5,490 bases of DNA from Methanobacteriota archaeon (GTDB taxonomy: Archaea; Thermoplasmatota; Poseidoniia; Poseidoniales; Thalassarchaeaceae), in contig JACNFL010000077.1 of NCBI GenBank assembly GCA_014384685.1, positions 1 to 5,490 of the forward strand, read 5' to 3'. The notes under the pieces are model-generated. The model ran no database searches and was not told the origin of the DNA. It saw nothing but the letters and a program-made list of their open reading frames with translations. Every line of letters starts with the position of its first letter. Positions within the stretch are counted from its first letter, which is position 1. A program made the translations under genes and the position numbers. This document shows, piece after piece, positions 1-4,783 of this stretch.

Positions 1-156
1 AGCGGGTAGTGCCGACCGTAGAATTGTGTCATGATTACGCTTTTCTAAACGGTAGAGCCGATGTTCGCAATCAGGGAAATCTGAGCCGACTACAGGCTCT
101 GGCCCACCTAATTCTGTGACGATAAAATCTTCAGCGATTTGCCTTAGTTTTACCAA
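1..156 (-). CDS. truD: tRNA pseudouridine(13) synthase TruD, N-terminal fragment
   Basis: This is the first 52 codons of a TruD-family pseudouridine synthase, cut by the left window edge. TruD converts uridine to pseudouridine in tRNA, classically at position 13. Reading the minus strand gives the family's N-terminal signature: IAEDFIVTELG at about residues 7-17 (family pattern PEDFxVxE), then EHRLYRLEKRNHDT at 31-44 (family pattern Y.L.K.n.dT). The catalytic Asp motif (GxKD) lies further on and is outside the window. The start is TTG at 156-154. An in-frame TAG at 171-169, five codons upstream, rules out a longer protein, and GGTGGTGA at 168-161 makes a good ribosome binding site four bases before the TTG. 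The gene is divergent from the GST-like gene. The family call is from recalled motifs. It is fairly secure despite the short length, because both N-terminal blocks match in order and spacing. Confidence 0.82.
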   Translation of the reverse strand, partial: MVKLRQIAEDFIVTELGGPEPVVGSDFPDCEHRLYRLEKRNHDTILRSALPA

Positions 157-160
157 TCTT

Positions 161-168
161 TCACCACC
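161..168 (-). promoter_or_regulatory. Ribosome binding site of truD, decides the TTG start
   Basis: On the minus strand the sequence reads GGTGGTGA, followed by AAGA and then TTG. It matches the anti-Shine-Dalgarno tail of archaeal 16S rRNA (GGTGA core). It lies directly after an in-frame TAG (171-169), so it fixes TTG at 156 as the only sensible start. Confidence 0.6.
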
Positions 169-173
169 CTAAA

Positions 174-189
174 CTGCTATCGCTAGCAG
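174..189. repeat. Perfect 6-bp inverted repeat in the truD leader / divergent spacer
   Basis: CTGCTA at 174-179 and TAGCAG at 184-189 are exact reverse complements separated by TCGC. This could form a small hairpin in a truD leader transcript just upstream of its ribosome binding site, or act as a dyad-symmetric protein site between the two divergent genes. A 6-bp dyad can arise by chance, so function is unproven. Confidence 0.35.
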
Positions 190-274
190 ACCGAACAGCC
201 TCAATGCTATGTTGATGACGGCTAAGAATTGATTGTCGCCGCATTTCATCTGTTTATTCACCAAAGGCGAAGTG

Positions 275-283
275 TTGTAAATA
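275..283 (+). promoter_or_regulatory. Possible TATA box for the GST-like gene
   Basis: TTGTAAATA is AT-rich and centred about 25 bases before the ATG at 304. That is the distance expected if transcription begins at the start codon (leaderless, common in archaea). There is no Shine-Dalgarno-like sequence before that ATG, which fits. The match to the archaeal TATA consensus is only partial. Confidence 0.25.
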
Positions 284-303
284 GGGGTTTCAGCGAACAA
301 AAC

Positions 304-1035
304 ATGAGCAAAGGTGAGAGTGGTGTTCAGCCAACCAAAGTTCCTGAAAGATCGGTTGATAATAAGCCGACAATTTACACCTATGCAACATGCCCATTTT
401 CATTGAAAGTTAAATCATTGTTAAAATCAAGAGGGATTAAGTTCTCAAATGTTGAAGTCGATCCTATGAAGAAGACAGAATTGAAATGGGCAGATTGGAA
501 AAAAGTACAGATTTTTGGCGATGTTGATGGAACTCATGGCAACGATTCAAATGATATCTTACACTATATTGATGAAAAACATGGCAATAAATTCCCAAGA
601 GAAGGTGAAGATTCTGAACAAGATAAGTGGATGAATTTTTCAAATGACATTTTGGGCAAGAGTATTCTTCCAGTGATATACAATTCATACAGTTCATCTC
701 GGCAAGCACTCAGGTATGTTGCTGATGTAGAGAGTTTTACCAGATTTCAGAAGTGGAAGTCAATTTGGCTTGGTGGAATCATTATGCGCATGGTGGGTAA
801 AAGCCGTGGAAAAATGTTTGACCTACCACCAGAAGAAAACTTGGTTCATCAATTAACAGTGCTATCTGATGGATTCAATGGTGATTTCTTTGGCGGTACA
901 ACGCCGAATGGTGCTGACTTTGCCAACTACGGTATATTGCGCTCAATGCAAGGACTACGGGGCTGGAATATCGTTGAATCACATTCTAAAGCAGGGCCCT
1001 GGTTTGCTCGAATGCAAACGACTACAGGTGTTTAG
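304..1035 (+). CDS. Prostaglandin E synthase 2-like protein (glutaredoxin/GST-type fold)
   Basis: This 243-residue soluble protein has an N-terminal thioredoxin/glutaredoxin-like domain (about 20-95) and a C-terminal all-helical GST-type domain (about 105-240). The order and motifs follow membrane-associated prostaglandin E synthase 2: IYTYATCPFS at 24-33 (family YKTCPFC), VEVDPMKKTELKW at 50-62, NDSNDI at 80-85, DKWMNFSNDI at 107-116, SSRQALRYV at 131-139, and GGTTPNGADFANYGILRSMQG at about 197-217. Tyr27 and Cys30 of the active site are kept. The second cysteine is Ser33, and the usual cis-proline after the third strand appears to be Gln69. The reaction here is unknown. A thiol-dependent or GST-like role is inference, and prostaglandin synthesis in an archaeon is unlikely. 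I chose ATG 304; the frame stays open back to a TTG at 229, which would add 25 residues. Base composition looks AT-rich against the nadC block, which may hint at transfer. Confidence 0.8.
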   Translation: MSKGESGVQPTKVPERSVDNKPTIYTYATCPFSLKVKSLLKSRGIKFSNVEVDPMKKTELKWADWKKVQIFGDVDGTHGNDSNDILHYIDEKHGNKFPREGEDSEQDKWMNFSNDILGKSILPVIYNSYSSSRQALRYVADVESFTRFQKWKSIWLGGIIMRMVGKSRGKMFDLPPEENLVHQLTVLSDGFNGDFFGGTTPNGADFANYGILRSMQGLRGWNIVESHSKAGPWFARMQTTTGV

Positions 1036-1048
1036 CCTGATTAAAGGG

Positions 1049-1948
1049 CTAATCATGATGCACTTTAGGAAGTGCAAAGGTCAAACCAAATGCTAGAGCA
1101 CCTAAGCAACAAGCACTGCCATACGGTCCTTGTGAAAAGAAGACAAGTACCGCTGCCATTCGCAACATTCCCCTTCCACCATCTCGATATCCAAGGACTG
1201 TTGCTATAATTCCAATAAGTGCAATACCCGAAAAACCAACGCCAATCATCACATACAATCCAGCGGCTGAAGAGTCATACAGCTCTTTCTCGTTCGCAGC
1301 TTCATATGGAACATAATTGATGAATGAACCATCTTCACTTTCTTGTTCGAATGTTGCATCACTAGGGAAGGTAAGGCGAATAGTGGTGAATCCAATTGGT
1401 TCGAAGGTCATTTTCGGAGGTGGATTGAGCAATACCAAGTGTTGCACAAGTTGGGCTGTGCCTCGTGATGCATTGGCTATCATCAAAACTTGTACACCGG
1501 GATCTAATCCTTCAATCCTATAATTTCCATTTTCATCAGTGGTGTTACCCTTCTCAATGATTGTACCATCATCTCGTTTAACAGTCACTTGAACTATGTG
1601 GTTTGGGGCTGCAGAACCGTCTTCATAGACGACTGTGCCAAGTAAAATTGCGCTACCAGGTGCTGCGCCTTCTGTATCCATATTGATGAAACGGCGGTGA
1701 TTGATTAATCCGGAATCGCCGTCAATGTAATCTAAGCCGTTAATGAATCCAAGCATTGCTGTAACAAGCAACAAAGCACTGAGCCAGAATACCATAGGAT
1801 GTTGGCGACGGTCTGAAGGTAGCATGATACGCGCACCTGATGATGAGAAAACTGAATCTTCAACATCAGGAAGTCCGGTGAGAATGGGTGCAGAGGATTC
1901 TTGTGCACTCTGGTCTGCTGGTTCAACAGGCTCTTCATCTCCCTCCAT
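1049..1948 (-). CDS. Membrane protein with carboxypeptidase-regulatory/CnaB-like domain
   Basis: This is a 299-residue predicted membrane protein of unknown function. An acidic, Ser/Glu-rich N-terminal tail (1-45) precedes a first membrane helix (about 52-71) with basic DRRQH just before it, suggesting the tail is cytoplasmic. Residues about 100-195 look like an external beta-sandwich of the carboxypeptidase-regulatory/CnaB type: a LLGTVVYEDGSAAPN opening, V-x-V strands, TTDENGNYRIEGLDPG at 136-151, then hydrophobic strands. Two more hydrophobic segments follow (about 230-254 and 262-295), joined by a short RDGGRG loop. The last is long and contains Gly, Pro and a Cys-Cys pair, so it may be two short helices or one kinked helix. 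There is no signal-peptidase site or catalytic motif. The gene converges on the GST-like gene and diverges from pcc1. The ATG at 1948 lacks a clear Shine-Dalgarno sequence and may be leaderless. The domain call is from pattern recognition only. Confidence 0.75.
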   Translation of the reverse strand: MEGDEEPVEPADQSAQESSAPILTGLPDVEDSVFSSSGARIMLPSDRRQHPMVFWLSALLLVTAMLGFINGLDYIDGDSGLINHRRFINMDTEGAAPGSAILLGTVVYEDGSAAPNHIVQVTVKRDDGTIIEKGNTTDENGNYRIEGLDPGVQVLMIANASRGTAQLVQHLVLLNPPPKMTFEPIGFTTIRLTFPSDATFEQESEDGSFINYVPYEAANEKELYDSSAAGLYVMIGVGFSGIALIGIIATVLGYRDGGRGMLRMAAVLVFFSQGPYGSACCLGALAFGLTFALPKVHHD

Positions 1949-2025
1949 AGTTAATCGGAAAGGGGGGTTACTTATCCAACTTTACAACCAAAGGTAACAA
2001 GTGGGGGGGGCTCTCTTGAGTTGTT
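1949..2025. promoter_or_regulatory. Divergent promoter region between the membrane-protein gene and pcc1
   Basis: This 77-base spacer must carry the promoters of both divergent genes. It holds a run of six G (1962-1967) and a run of eight G (2003-2010). GTTAC (1967-1971) and GTAAC (1994-1998) are reverse complements spaced 22 bases apart. On the minus strand GGATAAGTAA (1977-1968) sits about 25 bases before the ATG at 1948 and is a weak TATA candidate for a leaderless message. No convincing TATA element was found for pcc1. The promoter role follows from gene orientation; the individual elements are tentative. Confidence 0.4.
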
Positions 2026-2259
2026 ATGAGCAACAATGTAGTAGTGACATGGAGCGGCTCAAAAGAGGATGCTCAAGCATTGGTACAAGCTATTTCACCT
2101 GATGATTCGGAATCCTTCGTAATTGATTTAGATATCATGGGTGATTCTGCCACTTTAACTATCAAAGTCAGTGAAGAATCCGTACGCACCCTACGAACAA
2201 CGATTGATGACATTTTAGCATGCCTTTCAGCGGCAGAATCTGCAATTAGTGAAGCATAA
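2026..2259 (+). CDS. pcc1: KEOPS complex subunit Pcc1
   Basis: This 77-residue protein matches the Pcc1/CTAG family. Pcc1 is the small dimerising subunit of KEOPS, the cytoplasmic complex (Kae1, Bud32, Cgi121, Pcc1) that makes N6-threonylcarbamoyladenosine at position 37 of ANN-decoding tRNAs. In order I see a first strand VVVTWSG (5-11), a helix with EDAQALVQAISPDD (14-27; family pattern A..i..ai.PDN), two further strands (VIDLDIMG, about 32-39; ATLTIKV, 42-48), and the diagnostic last helix with VRTLRTTIDDILACLSAAES (53-72; family pattern LR.T.DDll..i..AE). The length is normal for archaeal Pcc1. No other KEOPS gene is in the window. It heads a four-gene plus-strand run and is divergent from the membrane-protein gene. 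The ATG has no strong ribosome binding site. Confidence 0.88.
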   Translation: MSNNVVVTWSGSKEDAQALVQAISPDDSESFVIDLDIMGDSATLTIKVSEESVRTLRTTIDDILACLSAAESAISEA

Positions 2260-2260
2260 A

Positions 2261-2282
2261 TGAGATTCTGAGATTTTTTCTC
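2261..2282 (+). terminator. Possible T-run terminator after pcc1
   Basis: Just after the pcc1 stop the sequence has an 8-base near-tandem repeat (TGAGATTC then TGAGATTT), a run of six T (2274-2279), and GAGA/TCTC arms (2270-2273 and 2279-2282) around the T's. Archaeal termination often needs only a T-run, so this could end or attenuate the pcc1 message and give nadC its own promoter. The T-run is short and the evidence is weak. Confidence 0.25.
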
Positions 2283-2334
2283 GTCAAATTACTCTATCGC
2301 ACCCTTGAAACATGGTGGCGATTTCCACAAAGTG

Positions 2335-3291
2335 ATGGAAACCGGCTCCAGCCGTGAGGCTCTCCCTCACGACCGCAGCGCTGAGATATGGGTTGACCAC
2401 AAAGCAACGGAAAAACTGAGTGCCAGTATCAGAAGGTGGGTAACTACCTTGATGCACGATGAAGGCATCACTAATCCACTGGCCAGAGATGAAGAAACTG
2501 TCAAAGCAAAAGTGTGGACAAAGCAAGAGGGTATTTTAGCCGGTCTTAACGCCGCGGACCACCTTCTCAGAGAATGGATGCCTGGCGCTACATGGCGGTG
2601 GTCGATAGGAGATGGTGCCAAAGTAAATGCTGGCAAAGTAATCCTAGATATTGAGGGTGGTCGGGAACAAGTTTTGGCTGCCGAACGAATTATCCTCAAC
2701 CTCATCGGCAGACTTTCTGGAATCGCAACCAATGCAGCACATTGGCAAGAAAAAGCAGCGCCTGTTGCCGTTGCCTCAACTCGAAAAGTTCACTGGGGAT
2801 TGTTGGATAAATGGGCAATTCATCTCGGAGGAGGGTTAACGCATCGCCTCACAAGAAAGGATGCGAGAATGATCAAAGAAAATGACCTCGCAACGATGAT
2901 TCACAAAGATGAAAAACGACCACATGGGATTGCCCGAGTGGTTAATGAATTAGATTTAGAAAACCTTGGTGCGTTCGTCGTTTTAGAAGTACGAACCATT
3001 GATGAAGCGATTGCAGCGGCTGAAACATGGGCTCAACGAATGGAGAAAGAAGGTGAAAAAGACCGCCTTACTGTGATGCTTGACAATATGGATGGTGAGA
3101 AAGCAAAAGAGGTCATCCTTGACTTGGAAACTCGACAATTCCGCGACCTCATAATTATCGAAGCGAGTGGTGGAATTTCGTTTGAGGACTTAACTACTTG
3201 GAGCGATTTAGGAGTTGATGTGATATCATCTAGTAAGTTGCATTGTGGAACAAGTGCCCTTGATGTTTCAATGTTATTTGATGGGGCATAG
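2335..3291 (+). CDS. nadC: Nicotinate-nucleotide pyrophosphorylase (quinolinate phosphoribosyltransferase) NadC
   Basis: NadC converts quinolinate and PRPP to nicotinate mononucleotide, CO2 and pyrophosphate, the entry to NAD in the de novo route. From ATG 2335 the protein has 318 residues, longer than the usual 280-290. The N-terminal sandwich domain (to about residue 110) has LLREWMPGATW and GDGAKVNAGKV. The barrel shows ERIILNLIGRLSGIAT (117-132), STRK (148-151), GGGLTHR (165-171), MIKEND (179-184), VLEVRT (216-221), VMLDNM (247-252) and EASGGI (276-281). Equivalents of the known quinolinate-binding residues are present (Arg118, Arg149, Lys150, His170, Arg171, Lys181, Glu218, Asp249). Two family motifs differ: the PGLR after TRK reads WGLL, and KDNH reads KEND. 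An in-frame TTG at 2305 would add 10 residues, but neither start has a clear ribosome binding site. It is probably co-transcribed with the ligase 9 bases downstream. nadA and nadB are not in the window. Confidence 0.87.
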   Translation: METGSSREALPHDRSAEIWVDHKATEKLSASIRRWVTTLMHDEGITNPLARDEETVKAKVWTKQEGILAGLNAADHLLREWMPGATWRWSIGDGAKVNAGKVILDIEGGREQVLAAERIILNLIGRLSGIATNAAHWQEKAAPVAVASTRKVHWGLLDKWAIHLGGGLTHRLTRKDARMIKENDLATMIHKDEKRPHGIARVVNELDLENLGAFVVLEVRTIDEAIAAAETWAQRMEKEGEKDRLTVMLDNMDGEKAKEVILDLETRQFRDLIIIEASGGISFEDLTTWSDLGVDVISSSKLHCGTSALDVSMLFDGA

Positions 3292-3295
3292 GTGG
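3290..3295 (+). promoter_or_regulatory. Ribosome binding site of the ligase gene, overlapping the nadC stop
   Basis: AGGTGG overlaps the last two bases of the nadC TAG (3289-3291) and lies five bases before ATG 3301. It supports ATG 3301 over the in-frame GTG at 3292, which sits inside the site itself. It also implies that the two genes are translated from one message. Confidence 0.6.
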
Positions 3296-3300
3296 AATCA

Positions 3301-4086
3301 ATGGGTGAGGTACCCCTTAGTCACCCGCGTTATAATTCGTTGATGGGTAGAAAATTGCTGACCGAAGCTGCTGCAGATGGGTTGTTGGCTGATTCCGCTT
3401 TGATAGCACATGGCAGAGGAGAAGCCTATGATTACCTACTAGGTGAAGCAACATGCGAAAGTGCTCGGGCAGCAATAACTCAATCTGCAATTCTAATGAA
3501 AGATGCAAAACGATGCGTGATATCAGTCAATGGAAATGCGGTAGCCCTCGCTGCTGCTGACTTAATTCGTTGTGCTGCAGTTTTGCAATGTCCAATTGAA
3601 ATCAATATCTATTATCGTACACCCGAAAGAATGACCGCTCTTAGTTCCCGACTTGACAGGGTCAAAAAAGAGGTTCGTGAAAATAGTGCACCTAATGGAT
3701 GGGTGGGGGATTGGCAAACTGCCGTATCTGATGTGAAAATTCTTGGTATCAATCCCGATTCACGCATTCCTAATCTTGATGGACCAAGAGCAAATTGTTG
3801 TAGTGAAGGAATCTTAAATGCGGATGTGATTTTTGTGCCATTAGAAGATGGAGACAGATGTGAAGCACTTATGAAAATGGAGAAAAAAATGATTGTTGTG
3901 GATTTGAATCCACTTTCTCGCACCGCTCGGCGAGCAACTGTGACAATCGTTGATGAACTGATGAGAATGGCTCCAATTCTCCTTTCAGACTTGGTAAATG
4001 TGGAACCTGATAGGGCACTAAAATGGGACAACCAAGCCAATTTAGATAGTTCACTCGCGGTAATGTTGAGAAGACTTGATGAATGA
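3301..4086 (+). CDS. 4-phosphopantoate--beta-alanine ligase (archaeal phosphopantothenate synthetase)
   Basis: This 261-residue enzyme of archaeal coenzyme A synthesis joins 4-phosphopantoate to beta-alanine using ATP. With pantoate kinase it replaces the bacterial PanC/CoaA route. Family motifs are strong and in order: HPRYNSLMGRKLL (8-20), IAHGRGEAYDYLLGE (35-49), VISVNGNAVAL (73-83), IEINIYYRTPER (99-110), ILGINPDSRIPNLDGPRA (147-164), ADVIFVPLEDGDRCEAL (174-190) and VVDLNPLSRTARRATVTIVD (199-218). Residues 121-144 appear to be an extra loop between the RTPER helix and the GINPD strand. The length is normal to slightly long. The start was chosen by the AGGTGG ribosome binding site. The tight link with nadC suggests coordinated supply of NAD and CoA. 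No phosphopantoate-side partner gene (pantoate kinase) is in the window. Confidence 0.9.
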   Translation: MGEVPLSHPRYNSLMGRKLLTEAAADGLLADSALIAHGRGEAYDYLLGEATCESARAAITQSAILMKDAKRCVISVNGNAVALAAADLIRCAAVLQCPIEINIYYRTPERMTALSSRLDRVKKEVRENSAPNGWVGDWQTAVSDVKILGINPDSRIPNLDGPRANCCSEGILNADVIFVPLEDGDRCEALMKMEKKMIVVDLNPLSRTARRATVTIVDELMRMAPILLSDLVNVEPDRALKWDNQANLDSSLAVMLRRLDE

Positions 4087-4151
4087 TTCTGTACGAAAAG
4101 CATCCGTAGTAACCTTTTTGCACAGGTACGCCCAAGCATAATTGAATTGAA

Positions 4152-4781
4152 ATGGTTGAGAGAAAGAGTAATTCTGAGGGGGCGGATGATTTTTTCTCCT
4201 CGCAGATGAACTTTGATCTTGAAGAGAACAAAAAGCAGAAGAGACGAAAACGACGACCCAAAGGGGGAAAAAGACGCTCAAAACCAATTAGTTTGAGAGA
4301 AGCTGATTTTCAAAAACCTTACCCGAAGAAAACCAAACTTGATCATAAAAAAATTCCTCGACAAAATGACCAAATCGCCAGTTGCCCCGGTTGTGGTTCT
4401 GATGTAAACGAAGGTGATTTTGTGGATGTCATCATTTCTTTTGTCACTGGTGCCTTTGACTATCTAGAAGGAAATCCTGTGCGAACCCAAACCATTCAAA
4501 GTTTGAGGCAACAGGCGAAAGCACTCGATATGCCTGAACCACAACAAGACTGGATGTTGGAGATTTGCGCTAAACTTGAAGTTCAAATACAGAGGTCTGT
4601 AGATGCCCAGAGAGATGGGATTAGGCGCGGTTTAGAAGAGGAATTACGACGCGAACTAGTCGGCGAGTTTTATGAGCACGTTAGACAGGAAGTTGAGCAA
4701 GCAATCCGTCAAGAAGTTGAATCTGAAATGTGGAAAAAATTCGAAGAAATTAACCGAGAGAGGAATAATCAACAAGACTGA
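4152..4781 (+). CDS. Uncharacterised basic protein with one CPGCG motif and a C-terminal coiled coil
   Basis: I do not recognise this 209-residue protein. Its N-terminal third is low in structure, with a strongly basic stretch (about 27-44, KKQKRRKRRPKGGKRRSK) and more Lys/Arg to residue 70, typical of nucleic-acid contact. CPGCG at 78-82 is half of a zinc ribbon; the only other cysteine is Cys139, so a full four-cysteine site cannot form in one chain. Residues about 85-135 are a mixed helical segment (FVDVIISFVTGAFDYL). Residues about 137-205 are rich in Glu, Arg and Gln with repeating REEL/RQEV patterns, and look like a long amphipathic helix or coiled coil. There is no signal peptide or membrane segment. 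It follows the ligase by 65 bases on the same strand, so co-transcription is possible but unproven. The next gene converges 2 bases beyond its stop. Function is unknown; nucleic-acid binding is inference from charge. Confidence 0.7.
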   Translation: MVERKSNSEGADDFFSSQMNFDLEENKKQKRRKRRPKGGKRRSKPISLREADFQKPYPKKTKLDHKKIPRQNDQIASCPGCGSDVNEGDFVDVIISFVTGAFDYLEGNPVRTQTIQSLRQQAKALDMPEPQQDWMLEICAKLEVQIQRSVDAQRDGIRRGLEEELRRELVGEFYEHVRQEVEQAIRQEVESEMWKKFEEINRERNNQQD

Positions 4782-4783
4782 GC

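Noticed and set aside
229..303. N-terminal extension of the GST-like protein from TTG 229
   Set aside because: The added 25 residues show no match to the family and no ribosome binding site; ATG 304 has a plausible TATA element at the leaderless distance. Not fully excluded.
1317..1997. Plus-strand open frames opposite the membrane-protein gene
   Set aside because: The minus-strand frame has coherent membrane helices and a domain pattern; the plus-strand frames have neither, nor ribosome binding sites.
2367..2732. Minus-strand open frame of about 121 codons opposite nadC
   Set aside because: It overlaps the motif-bearing NadC frame and its translation shows no recognisable domain; it is a codon-composition artefact.
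3292..3300. GTG start for the ligase directly after the nadC stop
   Set aside because: This GTG is part of the AGGTGG ribosome binding site that serves ATG 3301, and the family N-terminus begins shortly after that ATG.
3612..4139. Long open frame on the minus strand (about 175 codons) opposite the ligase gene
   Set aside because: It is antisense to a strongly conserved enzyme and its product is Ser/Leu-rich without family motifs, so it is a shadow frame.
4087..4151. Possible small RNA or tRNA in the gap before the coiled-coil gene
   Set aside because: No cloverleaf, T-loop (GGTTCRA) or strong hairpin is visible; only a five-T run, which could at most aid termination.
4383..4397. CPGCG read as a Rad50-type zinc hook
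   Set aside because: Rad50 hooks sit at the apex between two long coiled coils with ATPase halves at the ends. Here only the C-terminal side is coiled-coil-like and no ATPase motifs exist.
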